From JAPYTY01 sp036338435 (GTDB taxonomy: Bacteria > Acidobacteriota > UBA6911 > RPQK01 > JADFOI01), in contig JAYZCG010000051.1 in assembly GCA_036338435.1 (NCBI GenBank), positions 10,220 through 74,219 of the forward strand: a stretch of DNA of 64,000 nt, given 5' to 3'. Under the pieces are notes generated by a model. It saw only the letters and a program-made list of their open reading frames with translations. It was not told the origin of the DNA and searched no databases. The position numbers and the translations under genes are program-made. Below are positions 8,016 to 17,200 of the stretch, piece by piece. Position 1 is the stretch's first letter; each line of letters opens with the position of its first letter.

Positions 8016-9389
8016 ATGAGTGAAATTCAGAAAACAATGGGCGTGACAATCGTGGCTGCCTTACTGGCCCTCTTGGCTATTTTGACAGCACCCGTAAGAG
8101 TCATGCCAGATACTTTTTTAGATCAGGGAGAACCTTTCTTTCCGGAATTCACTGACCCCAACACCGCAACCACTCTCGAAGTTGTTGAATACGAAGAAGA
8201 AACTGGGACCACTCGTCCCTTCAAAGTAACCTTTCAGAATGGACAATGGACAATTCCATCTCACCACAACTATCCTGCTGATGGCCAGGATCGTTTGGCC
8301 CAAACCGCTGCAGGATTGATCGGGATCAAAAAAGATGATTATCGGTCAAACAATGTAGCCGATCATGAGGCCCTCGGGGTAATCGACCCTCTAGATGAAA
8401 CCGCTACCACCTTCAGGGGAAGAGGGAAGCGAATAACCGTCAGAGGAGCAAGCCAGCAAATTCTTGGTGATTTGATCATTGGAAACTCGGCAGAGGGGAG
8501 AAGTAATCTCCGCTTCGTGAGACTCCCCGATCAAAAACGAGTTTATGCATCTCTTGTCAACGTTGATATCTCCACCAAGTTTGAGGATTGGATCGAACAA
8601 GACCTTCTCCAGGTTGAAACGAGAACTATTCAGAATGTTACTCTGCGAGACTATTCTATCGACGAAAGAACACGCAGCATAAACCAGCGTGACGTCCTCA
8701 CTCTGAGCCGATCCGAGGAAACTTGGGAAGCTAACCGTATGTCTTCTGATCAGGAGGTAGACTCTACTAAGATAGATGAGCTGCTAGAGGGTATCGACGA
8801 ATTGTCCATCGTTGGAGTGAGACCTAAACCAGAAGGACTATCTAAAACTCTTGCCCGCGCCGAAGGGGCAAATATGTCACAGGCAGCAGCACTCTCACTA
8901 CAAAGCCGTGGATATTATTTTACGCGGGATGGAAATCTTGTCTCCAATGAAGGAGAAATGGAAGTTCAAACTAGTGAAGGTGTCGTCTACCTTCTTCGCT
9001 TTGGTGAAGTACTTTACGGTTCGGGACAAGCAATTACGGCAGGAAAAAATGGCGACAGTGATGACAATGGTAACACCACCGGGGAAAATCGGTACCTATT
9101 CATCACGGCATCCTTTGAGCCTGAACTTCTTCCCGAACCTTCTGAGTCTAAAAACACAGAGTTCCTGGATAAGTCTGAAGAAGAATGGACGGATTCTGAC
9201 CGCAACAACAACCAACTGCATACTGCACACGAGCAGTGGCAGGAGAAAGTAGCAACAGGCCAAAAGCGCGCTGAGGAACTTGATAGACACTTTGCCGCCT
9301 GGTACTACGTGATCTCCTCGGAAAGCTTTGCAAAGATTCAGCTCCGCCGCAACGACCTCGTGAAAGACAAGGAATCTAAGAAACTATAG
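8016..9389 (+). CDS. DUF4340 domain-containing membrane-anchored protein
   Basis: A protein of about 457 residues beginning at the ATG at 8016, seven bases after AAGGA and 15 bases after the GldFG fusion gene; a TTG at 8010 is less likely. An N-terminal helix (GVTIVAALLALLAILTA) should anchor it with the rest outside the cytoplasm. The body matches the DUF4340 pattern: a repeated module with WTIPSHHNYPAD, a short strand giving VRLPDQKRVYASL, and DWIEQDLLQ. DUF4340 proteins commonly follow GldA/GldFG-like genes and are thought to be accessory subunits of that transporter, but their role is not established. The last 80 residues are very acidic and rich in Asn, Glu and Lys. Confidence 0.82.
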   Translation: MSEIQKTMGVTIVAALLALLAILTAPVRVMPDTFLDQGEPFFPEFTDPNTATTLEVVEYEEETGTTRPFKVTFQNGQWTIPSHHNYPADGQDRLAQTAAGLIGIKKDDYRSNNVADHEALGVIDPLDETATTFRGRGKRITVRGASQQILGDLIIGNSAEGRSNLRFVRLPDQKRVYASLVNVDISTKFEDWIEQDLLQVETRTIQNVTLRDYSIDERTRSINQRDVLTLSRSEETWEANRMSSDQEVDSTKIDELLEGIDELSIVGVRPKPEGLSKTLARAEGANMSQAAALSLQSRGYYFTRDGNLVSNEGEMEVQTSEGVVYLLRFGEVLYGSGQAITAGKNGDSDDNGNTTGENRYLFITASFEPELLPEPSESKNTEFLDKSEEEWTDSDRNNNQLHTAHEQWQEKVATGQKRAEELDRHFAAWYYVISSESFAKIQLRRNDLVKDKESKKL

Positions 9390-9496
9390 GATCATAATCA
9401 CGCTTTCGCCATTCCCGCTTATTTGAGCAATAGACTGCAAATCAATACTCAATGGCCCTGCTCGACACAACAACTTCTTGAAAAAATTGATTCTTC

Positions 9497-10318
9497 GTGT
9501 TTTCATGTCGGTTGCCTATGACATACACGCCAGCACTGTTAAAGCGACGCGCCTTCGGCAAGACTCAACGGACTGACACATGGTGGGTTCAAACAGTCGT
9601 CGTCCTACTCGGACTTTCTGCCTTCATCGTTTACGCTACTTATGCAGCATTTCAGGGGGATCACTACCACTATGGTCCCTACTTATCGCCTTTCTACTCC
9701 CCGGAGATATTCGGGGAATCATCGCACAGTTGGTTCGGAGGCAAACCGGGGTGGTGGCCTTTGTGGTTACCCTTTTCCCCTGCATTTTTGATTCTCTGGG
9801 CTCCTGGGGGCTTTCGACTTACCTGCTACTACTACAGAGGAGCCTACTACAAATCATTTTGGGCAGACCCTCCCAATTGCGCCGTAGGTGAACTCCGTAA
9901 GAGTTATCGCGGGGAGAACTCCTTTCCCTTGATCGTCCAAAATGTTCATCGCTATTTTATGTATGTGGCAGTTCTATTTATATTTTTCCTCTCCTGGGAT
10001 GCGTGGAAAAGCTTATGGTTTGAAGATGTCCCGGGGCAGCTATCTTTTGGCATTGGCGTTGGTACTATAGTCTTGACCACTAACGTCTTCTTGCTGGGGG
10101 CATACACGCTAGGTTGTCACTCCATGCGCCATTTAGTTGGAGGCTTCTTGGATCAAATATCTCGGTCTCCTTCCCGGATGAAGGCCTATCACTGCGTTAG
10201 CTGTCTCAACCAAAGACACATGATGTGGGCTTGGTTTAGCCTATTCTGGGTTGGGTTTTCTGATTTTTACGTACGTATGTGCTCTATGGGCATGTGGATA
10301 GATTGGAGAATCCTATAA
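9497..10318 (+). CDS. sdhC: Succinate dehydrogenase membrane anchor, mycobacterial Sdh1 type
   Basis: A multi-helix membrane protein of 273 residues from a GTG at 9497, or 266 from an ATG at 9518; neither has a clear ribosome site. Its length, its position directly before sdhA and sdhB, and its sequence resemble the Sdh1 anchor of mycobacteria (Rv0249c type), not the classical cytochrome b SdhC/SdhD pair. About five hydrophobic stretches are visible. Conserved-looking metal or quinone residues occur as GCHSMRHLVGG (C207, H208, H212 in the longer numbering) and HCVSCLNQRH (H232, C233, C236, H241). In the mycobacterial Sdh1 structure the anchor carries a membrane-embedded Rieske-type 2Fe-2S cluster, and these residues are candidate ligands. 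It would pass electrons from SdhB to quinone. Confidence 0.85.
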   Translation: MFSCRLPMTYTPALLKRRAFGKTQRTDTWWVQTVVVLLGLSAFIVYATYAAFQGDHYHYGPYLSPFYSPEIFGESSHSWFGGKPGWWPLWLPFSPAFLILWAPGGFRLTCYYYRGAYYKSFWADPPNCAVGELRKSYRGENSFPLIVQNVHRYFMYVAVLFIFFLSWDAWKSLWFEDVPGQLSFGIGVGTIVLTTNVFLLGAYTLGCHSMRHLVGGFLDQISRSPSRMKAYHCVSCLNQRHMMWAWFSLFWVGFSDFYVRMCSMGMWIDWRIL

Positions 10319-12139
10319 ATGTCTGAGTATCAAAAACATCAATATGATGTATTGGTAGTAGGGGCAGGTGGTGCTGGTCTGCGCGCGGCCATAGAAGCCT
10401 CTTCTTCAGGGGCGTCAGTGAGCATCGTCTGCAAATCATTGCTCGGAAAAGCTCATACCGTTATGGCGGAAGGCGGCGTTGCCGCCTCTTTAGGTTTCGT
10501 GGATGACCGGGATGGTTGGAAAGTTCACTTCGCGGACACAATGCGGGGAGGACAGTACCTTAATAACTCACGCATGGCCGAACTTCATGCCCGGGAAGCC
10601 CCCGAATGCGTCTTGGAATTAGAAGCCTGGGGGGCATTATTTGATCGAACTCAGGACGGTCGCATCCTTCAACGCAACTTCGGAGGCCACAAGTATCCAC
10701 GCCTAGCGCATGTAGGAGACCGTACCGGGTTGGAAATGATTCGAACACTTCAAGATCATGGCATCCATCAGGGCATCGAAGTACATATGGAATGCGCCAT
10801 TATAAGCCTTTTAAAGGATGGAGATCGGGTGGTGGGAGCACTGGGCTACGAACGCGAGAAGGGCCGGTTCCATCTTTTTGAAAGCCGGGCAATCATTCTA
10901 GCGACGGGAGGTCTCGGTAGGGCCTTCGAAATCACCAGCAACAGCTGGGAATATACAGGAGATGGTCATGCTCTAGCCTATGATGCCGGCGCTGAACTCA
11001 CCGATATGGAATTCGTCCAGTTTCATCCTACAGGCATGGTGTGGCCGCCCAGCGTACGGGGAATACTAGTGACTGAGGGAGTTCGGGGCGAGGGAGGAAT
11101 TCTCTACAACAGCGAAAATCAAAGATTTATGTTCGATGACATCCCCGAACTTTATAAAAACCAGACTGCTGATACTGAGGAAGAAGGCTGGCGCTATACC
11201 CAAGGAGATAAAGAAGCACGGCGACCTCCCGAACTTCTCACCCGGGATCATGTGGCTCGTTGCATTGTTCGCGAAATTAAGAAAGGTCGGGGCAGTCCTC
11301 ATGGAGGAGTCTATCTAGATATAGCTTGGATCAAGGAGAAACTGCCCGGCGCAACTGAGCACATTCAAAAAAAACTCCCCAGCATGTACCATCAATTCAA
11401 GGAATTAGCGAACATCGACATCACCGAAGAAGCTATGGAAGTGGGCCCGACCACCCACTACGCAATGGGGGGAATCCGTGTTGACCCAGATTCTCAAATG
11501 TCCACTGTGCCCGGTCTTTTTGCAGCTGGAGAATGCGCTGCGGGACTACACGGAGCTAATCGCTTAGGGGGCAACTCACTGTCGGATCTGTTAGTTTTCG
11601 GCAAGCGCTCCGGAAAATATGCCGCCAATTTTGCCAAAGAAAATAACTTTGGCCAAATTAATAACGACCAGGTGAAAGAAGTGATCCAATGCGCACTGGC
11701 TCCTTTTGAACGAACCGGCAAGTCAAATGAAGAGAGCCCCTATCACATCCAATCTGACCTTCAGAAAATCATGCAACGCCAAGTGGGAATTGTAAGAAAA
11801 GAAGAGGAGCTATTAAATGCACTGGAAGAAATTGCCAAACTGCGTGATCGTGCTACAAGAGCAGCCTCGCCTGGCAACCGAGAATACAATCCCGGATGGC
11901 ATACCGCACTAGATCTTCCCAATTTACTGCTGGTCTCAGAAGCTATTGCCCGTTCCGCTATAGAACGAAAGGAAAGTCGGGGAGCCCAGGCACGCGAGGA
12001 TTACTCCAGCAAAGATGAGGCATTCTCGAAGATCAACATGGTTGCCTATAAGGGATCCGATGGCGAGATGAAAGTTGAACCCCGAAAAATTTCGGCAATG
12101 CCTGATGATTTGAAGCAAATTATCGAGGAAATGAAGTGA
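10319..12139 (+). CDS. sdhA: Succinate dehydrogenase flavoprotein subunit
   Basis: A 606-residue flavoprotein oxidising succinate to fumarate. The FAD dinucleotide motif VLVVGAGGAGLRAAIEA is at residues 11-27, followed by the HTVMAEGGVAAS segment that normally includes the flavinylated His. Other family marks are EFVQFHPTGM, the active-site-region Arg in GGVYLDIAW and LPSMY, HYAMGGIRVD, and GLFAAGECAAGLHGANRLGGNSL near the C-terminal third. It starts at the base after the sdhC stop codon and shares an ATGA overlap with sdhB, so the three subunits should be translated together. It is slightly shorter than the mycobacterial Sdh1 flavoprotein. Confidence 0.96.
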   Translation: MSEYQKHQYDVLVVGAGGAGLRAAIEASSSGASVSIVCKSLLGKAHTVMAEGGVAASLGFVDDRDGWKVHFADTMRGGQYLNNSRMAELHAREAPECVLELEAWGALFDRTQDGRILQRNFGGHKYPRLAHVGDRTGLEMIRTLQDHGIHQGIEVHMECAIISLLKDGDRVVGALGYEREKGRFHLFESRAIILATGGLGRAFEITSNSWEYTGDGHALAYDAGAELTDMEFVQFHPTGMVWPPSVRGILVTEGVRGEGGILYNSENQRFMFDDIPELYKNQTADTEEEGWRYTQGDKEARRPPELLTRDHVARCIVREIKKGRGSPHGGVYLDIAWIKEKLPGATEHIQKKLPSMYHQFKELANIDITEEAMEVGPTTHYAMGGIRVDPDSQMSTVPGLFAAGECAAGLHGANRLGGNSLSDLLVFGKRSGKYAANFAKENNFGQINNDQVKEVIQCALAPFERTGKSNEESPYHIQSDLQKIMQRQVGIVRKEEELLNALEEIAKLRDRATRAASPGNREYNPGWHTALDLPNLLLVSEAIARSAIERKESRGAQAREDYSSKDEAFSKINMVAYKGSDGEMKVEPRKISAMPDDLKQIIEEMK

Positions 12140-12882
12140 TGACTACTGTAGAGTTTCGGATCTGGCGTGGCAATCAACAAGGAGGAGCATTCCATCAATA
12201 CACGACAGAGGTCGATGATGGGATGGTGGTACTGGACGCAGTTTTAAAAATTCAAGCAGAACAAGCAAACGATTTAGCTGCCCGCTGGAATTGTAAGGCC
12301 GGCAAGTGTGGTTCCTGCTCAGCCGAGGTCAATGGCATTCCCAGACTTATGTGTATGACTCGCCTGGACAACATTCCTCTCGATAATCCCATCACAGTTG
12401 AACCAATGCAAAGCTTCCCTCCCCTAAAGGATCTAGTAACAGACGTCTCGTGGAATTTTGAGGCAAAAAAAAAGATCAAGCCCTTCAAGCCTCGACCGCC
12501 CGAGTTAGACGGCACTTGGAGAATGGATCAGCGCGATGTGGACCGTGTCCAGGAGTTTCGCAAATGCATCGAATGCTTTCTCTGCCAGGACGTCTGTCAC
12601 GTCCTCAGAGACCATCAACTGCATGACGAATTTATTGGCCCCCGACTTCTAGTCTACTCAGCCGCACTGGAGATGCACCCCCTCGATACAGAAGATCGCC
12701 TAGAAGACTTGTCAAAAGCGGGGGGCATTGGATACTGTAATATAACCAAATGTTGCACCAAAGTATGCCCTGAAAACATTACCATCACCGATAACGCCAT
12801 CATACCACTCAAGGAGCGAGTGGTAGACCAATTCTATGACCCGGTGAGACGGCTATTTAGGGTCTTAACGGGCAGACGTTAG
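12139..12882 (+). CDS. sdhB: Succinate dehydrogenase iron-sulfur subunit
   Basis: A 247-residue iron-sulfur protein starting at the ATG that overlaps the sdhA stop (ATGA); a GTG one codon upstream is possible. The ferredoxin-like N-terminal domain has CKAGKCGSCSAEVNGIPRLMC for a 2Fe-2S cluster. The helical C-terminal domain has CIECFLCQDVCH and CNITKCCTKVCPE for the two cubane-type clusters. It carries electrons from SdhA to the membrane anchor. The length equals that of the mycobacterial Sdh1 subunit. An A9 run lies inside the coding sequence near 12465, in a Lys-rich linker. Confidence 0.95.
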   Translation: MTTVEFRIWRGNQQGGAFHQYTTEVDDGMVVLDAVLKIQAEQANDLAARWNCKAGKCGSCSAEVNGIPRLMCMTRLDNIPLDNPITVEPMQSFPPLKDLVTDVSWNFEAKKKIKPFKPRPPELDGTWRMDQRDVDRVQEFRKCIECFLCQDVCHVLRDHQLHDEFIGPRLLVYSAALEMHPLDTEDRLEDLSKAGGIGYCNITKCCTKVCPENITITDNAIIPLKERVVDQFYDPVRRLFRVLTGRR

Positions 12883-12948
12883 GATGGTATCGTGCTTGAC
12901 ACTATAAAGCATTAGGTTGAAGCGGCGAGCCCAGCGGCCTCATCCAAC

Positions 12949-14157
12949 TTAACGCTCTGTGGTGGCCGGAATAAGGCGCTCAGCGGGCGCTTCATTGATG
13001 GGCCAGTGTAAAAGTGCGGCGATTAATCCAAGACCGACGGAAATCCACCAGACCACATCATAAGAACCAGTAGCATCGAAAACATAGCCACCCACCCACA
13101 CGCCTACAAAAGCACCAACTTGGTGACTGAAGAACACAATCCCAAATAAAGTAGAAAGATACTGCACGCCAAAAATTTGCCCGATCAGACCACTAGTCAG
13201 AGGCACCGTTCCCAACCACAAAAACCCCATAACAGAAGCAAAAATGAGAATTCCAGTGCTGGACAAAGGAAAGAGGAGAAATACTGAGATAGCCGCTGCT
13301 CTCACCAGATAAAGCAGCGTTAGATTGTATTTTTTGCTATACCTTCCCCCCATAACACCCCAAAATGAGGATCCTATGATGTTAACCAATCCGATCAGGG
13401 CCAATGCAGTAGCTCCCAGGCGAGCCGAAAATCCCATATCTGCTACATAGGCTGGAAGGTGAGTGGCAATGAAGGTGACCTGGAAACCACACACGAAAAA
13501 CCCGGCAATCAGCAACCAGTACCCCTGATGAAGACCTGCTTCGGCAACTGCCTCAGACACCGTTTGAGAAGGTGTCTTCAATGTAGTACCTTGTCTGCCA
13601 TCCAGACCGATTGCCAATGGCAACATCAAAAAAACCACAACAGCCAAGATCGCTAGAGCTATTTCCCAGCCATAGCGCCCAATTAGTACCTGGCCAAAAG
13701 GGAGAATAAGCACCTGGCCAAAAGAGCCGCCTGCTGAAACCAGTCCCAAGGCTGTACTTCGATATTTCTCGTTTACTGATCTGCCGACAACCCCCAGAAC
13801 TACCCCAAATGAAGTAGCGCTGAGACTCAGTCCCACCAGAACTCCCATAGTAAGATGTAGGGCCATGGGTGAGCTGCTTTGCGACATAAGATACAAGCCG
13901 GCACTGTATCCAATCCCACCCATCACAATGACTTTGCGGGCCCCATACTTGTCAGCCAAAACTCCCATAAAAGGCTGAGCTAGACCCCATAGAATATTCT
14001 GTAAAGCGATAGCCCAGGCAAATACTTCGCGGCCCCAGCCATAATTCTCAGAAACAGGTCGTAGAAAAATTCCGAAAGCCAGTCTTATGCCGATAGCAAT
14101 GGCCAGAATTAAGCCGCCACAAATTAGAACTCTTACTGATGCGTTTCTGGAAGTCAT
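12949..14157 (-). CDS. Major facilitator superfamily transporter (monocarboxylate/oxalate-formate-like)
   Basis: A 402-residue protein with about 12 hydrophobic helices. The first loop carries FMGVLADKYGARKVIVMGG, a clear MFS motif A, and the second half has a matching WGVMGGRYSKKYN loop. The sequence FGIFLRPVSENYGWGREVFAWAIALQ after helix 1 is typical of the OFA/monocarboxylate branch, which moves small organic acids. Its 3' end converges on sdhB and leaves only 66 bases between the two. No regulator is adjacent. The substrate is unknown; a carboxylate would suit the neighbourhood but is only a guess. Confidence 0.88.
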   Translation of the reverse strand: MTSRNASVRVLICGGLILAIAIGIRLAFGIFLRPVSENYGWGREVFAWAIALQNILWGLAQPFMGVLADKYGARKVIVMGGIGYSAGLYLMSQSSSPMALHLTMGVLVGLSLSATSFGVVLGVVGRSVNEKYRSTALGLVSAGGSFGQVLILPFGQVLIGRYGWEIALAILAVVVFLMLPLAIGLDGRQGTTLKTPSQTVSEAVAEAGLHQGYWLLIAGFFVCGFQVTFIATHLPAYVADMGFSARLGATALALIGLVNIIGSSFWGVMGGRYSKKYNLTLLYLVRAAAISVFLLFPLSSTGILIFASVMGFLWLGTVPLTSGLIGQIFGVQYLSTLFGIVFFSHQVGAFVGVWVGGYVFDATGSYDVVWWISVGLGLIAALLHWPINEAPAERLIPATTER

Positions 14158-14263
14158 TTTTTATATCTTGGTATTCTTGCCAAAAGGGTCAGGGGATGCA
14201 AGCCTGTACGCTTGTGTTGCCATGCGGAAGTTGTTGTCGGCACTACAAAAGTCAAAAAGCTCC

Positions 14264-15016
14264 TTATAGAAGCAGTCGAAGATCGTTGACGGTCGAGGGC
14301 AAAAAGGTATTGATATCATCTTCAATGCGGAAATCAGCCAATTGATCATGGGCGGTAGCGCCCTGATTTATAATCACATAAGTGGCCCCATTATCTTTAG
14401 CGGATTGTGGCACGGAAGCAGCAGGCTCCACTTCCAGCGTTGACCCCACGGAAACTACTAGATCAGCACAACTAGCCTCAGTGAAGGCAGCTTCCAGTTT
14501 GTCTTGAGGCATAGCCTGCCCAAAAGAAATGGTTCCAGACTTAAGAAAGCCACCACACCGACACAGAGGGGGATTGCTGTCCTTAGCAAACTGATCAAAC
14601 AAAAGGTCTGGCTCAAAAACAGCCTGACAGGAAATGCATACTATCTTTCTATTGGTTCCATGCAGTTCAATTAATTTTTCCTCGGAGTGACCAGCCAACT
14701 GGTGCAATCCATCTATATTCTGAGTCACCAGTGTGTCGAGGCAACCCATCCGATCCAGCTCATAGATAGCCCTATGACCCTGACTCGGCTTGGCATTACA
14801 AAATGTTGTCCAACTATCCAATTTGTATTTCCAATGACGAACTCGAGCCTCATGTGAAGTCATGAACTCATTAAAATAAACAGGCTGCATTCGGTTCCAC
14901 AACCCTTTAGGGCCACGAAAATCGGGGATACCAGAACCAGTAGAAACCCCAGCCCCAGTAAAGAACAACACATTCTGAGAACGCCTGATAAGAAAAGCAA
15001 GTTCTTTGGATAACAT
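14264..15016 (-). CDS. cobB: Sir2-family NAD-dependent protein deacylase (sirtuin)
   Basis: A protein of about 250 residues from the ATG at 15014-15016, preceded by AGAGGA at 7-base spacing. A longer frame reaching 15097 would overlap the truB 3' end and adds an unconserved lead. NAD-binding motifs are FFTGAGVSTGSGIPDFRG near the start, TQNIDGLHQLAG with the catalytic His in LIELHGT, and VVSVGSTLEVEPAAS. A zinc module is formed by CISC and a later CRCGG. The reaction is NAD-dependent removal of acyl groups from lysine. It lies just downstream of truB on the same strand and is probably the last gene of the rimP operon. Confidence 0.93.
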   Translation of the reverse strand: MLSKELAFLIRRSQNVLFFTGAGVSTGSGIPDFRGPKGLWNRMQPVYFNEFMTSHEARVRHWKYKLDSWTTFCNAKPSQGHRAIYELDRMGCLDTLVTQNIDGLHQLAGHSEEKLIELHGTNRKIVCISCQAVFEPDLLFDQFAKDSNPPLCRCGGFLKSGTISFGQAMPQDKLEAAFTEASCADLVVSVGSTLEVEPAASVPQSAKDNGATYVIINQGATAHDQLADFRIEDDINTFLPSTVNDLRLLL

Positions 15017-15074
15017 GACTAGTCCTCTGCAATGGGTTGGTTTTCGCGCAAAATTAACCCTGTGTTTCAATGTG

Positions 15075-15974
15075 TTAGGGGCTCGAGCACAACACAACCT
15101 TGGGACGAAGCCGATTGGGGGGGCTTCCTTCTCCGATAGCTATTAACTTCCGTTTGTGAAAAAGTCGACACAACCCCTCGATATTGCTATCACCACACAA
15201 AATTTCACTTCCATGTCCTATTTTAGACGCCTCAACTGCATCCAACTCAACTTGAGGCAATTCAGGTAGGAGGCGTTCCATTGAATAGAAAGCTTCTTCC
15301 CAGTGATTCTCAATTTTCTCAACCGGTAAAGCATCGTTCAAGCCGAAACTGCCTGATCGAATACGCCTTAAATTGTAAAGGAAGGCACCGCAACCTAGCT
15401 TCTGACCAATGTCATGGGCTAGAGCTCGAACGTAGGTCCCCGAAGAACAATGAACTCGAATGTGCCAGCTCGCCAATGTTTGCTTGAGTAGTTCTAGACT
15501 GAAGACTGAGACCGTTCTGAAAGGGCGCTCTACAATACGATTCTGGCGGGCCAACTTGTAGAGCTTTTTGCCATCAACTTTGACAGCTGAAAACATGGGA
15601 GGTTGCTGCTGAATCTCACCTACAAACTGGGAAATGACTGATTGTGCTTGTTGAGTAGAAATTTCAGGAATGGAATGTTTAGTCAGCATTTGTCCTTCCC
15701 TGTCAAACGTGTCAGTAGTTTCACCAAGCCTTAGTTCGGCCTCATATTCCTTGTCGTCAGTTTGTAAGAACTGGGCTAGTCGTGTCGCTCGCCCTACCAC
15801 AAGGGGCAACACACCGGTAGCCAGTGGGTCAAGAGTTCCAGTATGGCCCACCTTGGTGTTAAAAAATTTGCGGGCCTGTCTAACAATATCCTGGGAAGTC
15901 GGCCCACAGGGTTTATCTGTAACCAAGACGCCGCAAGGACGTTCGCTAGACAAGGAGTTTTTCCAATTCCCCAA
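15075..15974 (-). CDS. truB: tRNA pseudouridine-55 synthase
   Basis: A 299-residue enzyme making pseudouridine 55 in the T-loop of tRNA. The catalytic motif VGHTGTLDPLATGVLPLVVG contains the active-site Asp. Other family segments are YEAELRLGETTDTFDREG, QQPPMFSAVKVDGKKLYKLAR and GTYVRALAHDIG. The start at 15974 overlaps the end of nrnA by 29 bases; no in-frame ATG further in would keep the conserved VLVTDKPCGPTSQDIV strand. It belongs to the rimP-nusA-infB-ylxP-nrnA-truB cluster and has an ordinary length for the family. Confidence 0.96.
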   Translation of the reverse strand: MGNWKNSLSSERPCGVLVTDKPCGPTSQDIVRQARKFFNTKVGHTGTLDPLATGVLPLVVGRATRLAQFLQTDDKEYEAELRLGETTDTFDREGQMLTKHSIPEISTQQAQSVISQFVGEIQQQPPMFSAVKVDGKKLYKLARQNRIVERPFRTVSVFSLELLKQTLASWHIRVHCSSGTYVRALAHDIGQKLGCGAFLYNLRRIRSGSFGLNDALPVEKIENHWEEAFYSMERLLPELPQVELDAVEASKIGHGSEILCGDSNIEGLCRLFHKRKLIAIGEGSPPNRLRPKVVLCSSP

Positions 15975-16935
15975 TCACCCTATCTTTAACCTCTGCTAAA
16001 TTCCCGTCTATAGAAAATCCAGCCGCATTTTTGTGGCCGCCGCCGCCGAAAAATCGAGCGGCTGCGCTCACATCATGAACGCCCCTGGACCTAAGGCTCA
16101 CCCGGAAAAAACCAGCTTCCTCTTGACGAAAAAAGACCGCCATCTCCACACCGCCAACAGAAAGGGGGTAGTTTGCTAGGCCTTCGACATCGGTGGCAGA
16201 GGCTCCAGTTGTATCAAGCGTCTCATGGGTAAGGACAATAGAAGCAATCTTTTCTGAAGGATGAATATCCAAAGTATTAAGTAATTTTCCCAAAAGTCTA
16301 ATCTTTTCGGGAGGTTCATTCATGTGAATAGATTGGGCAATAGCGGAAGGACTGACGCCTAAGCGTACTAAATCCGCCACGATAGAAAAGGTCCCAGCAG
16401 AGGTATTAGAGTATTGAAATGAACCGGTATCGGTGAAGATGGCCACATAAAGATTAGTAGCAATTGCCTTTGTAATAGAGACATTGATGCCTAAAAGTAG
16501 ATAGTAGACCATTTCGCCCACGGCGGCAGCAGAGGAATCCACCCAATTTAAGTTCCCAAAACTGCCCGTATTGAGATGATGATCAATGTTGACGACAAAG
16601 TACTGATCTAGACCATCAATCCCTGGGCGTTTTAAGTCGTTGCACTCCAGAATCAGTAGGCCATCATAAATTCCTTCAACCCGGCTGGTCACCTGTATTT
16701 TGTCAATAGCCGGCAAAGCAACAAGGGAACGTGGATGAGGGTCTGCGCCAACAACATCTACCGTTTTGCCCAGACTCTCTAGTCCTAATGCCAGAGCTAG
16801 GGCAGAGCCGATGGAATCCCCGTCAGGACGGGCGTGTGAAGTAATCACAAATCGATTGTGTTCCGTAAGAAAGCGGATAATATCTTTGAAAGCCTTAGAA
16901 TCTGGCCATTCAATCGTGTTCAAGGATCTCAACAT
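15946..16935 (-). CDS. nrnA: DHH-family phosphoesterase, oligoribonuclease/pAp-phosphatase
   Basis: A 329-residue DHH/DHHA1 protein. The N-terminal part has VITSHARPDGDSIGSALAL (the DHH-family aspartates and histidines), LLILECND and VNIDHHLNTG (the DHH motif itself); the C-terminal DHHA1 domain ends in FFGGGGHKNAAGF. NrnA degrades short RNA oligonucleotides and dephosphorylates 3'-phosphoadenosine 5'-phosphate. It overlaps ylxP upstream by 26 bases and truB downstream by 29 bases, as expected for this conserved translation/RNA cluster. Confidence 0.94.
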   Translation of the reverse strand: MLRSLNTIEWPDSKAFKDIIRFLTEHNRFVITSHARPDGDSIGSALALALGLESLGKTVDVVGADPHPRSLVALPAIDKIQVTSRVEGIYDGLLILECNDLKRPGIDGLDQYFVVNIDHHLNTGSFGNLNWVDSSAAAVGEMVYYLLLGINVSITKAIATNLYVAIFTDTGSFQYSNTSAGTFSIVADLVRLGVSPSAIAQSIHMNEPPEKIRLLGKLLNTLDIHPSEKIASIVLTHETLDTTGASATDVEGLANYPLSVGGVEMAVFFRQEEAGFFRVSLRSRGVHDVSAAARFFGGGGHKNAAGFSIDGNLAEVKDRVIGELEKLLV

Positions 16936-17200
16936 CGTACCTCGCTAAATCACTCCCAAGAATCCGCTCACTCTCTTTAATAAACTGCATCGACACCCGT
17001 TCCAGCACCCTTCTATCGGATCCGATCGAAACAGCCCCAATTCGGGCCACCTGCCAGACATCCTGGCAATCAATTTCAGAGATGGAAAAATTAAAACGGG
17101 AGCGCAAACGATCTATCGTCTTACGAAGTACGTTGCGTTTCTCTTTCAGAGAGTGGCTGTAAGGAAGATGAATATCTAATGAACAAAATATAATAGGCAT
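16910..17200 (-). CDS. ylxP: DUF503 family protein (YlxP-like)
   Basis: A 96-residue protein with the DUF503/YlxP pattern: a first strand IIFCSLDIHLPYSHSLKEKRNVLR, then RLRSRFNFSISEID, and VWQVARIGAVSIGSD. YlxP proteins are encoded between infB and rbfA in many bacteria and are thought to act in ribosome or translation-factor biology; the biochemical role is not settled. Here the gene follows infB, but with an unusual 405-base gap, and its end overlaps nrnA. No rbfA is present next to it. Confidence 0.9.
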   Translation of the reverse strand: MPIIFCSLDIHLPYSHSLKEKRNVLRKTIDRLRSRFNFSISEIDCQDVWQVARIGAVSIGSDRRVLERVSMQFIKESERILGSDLARYDVEILEHD

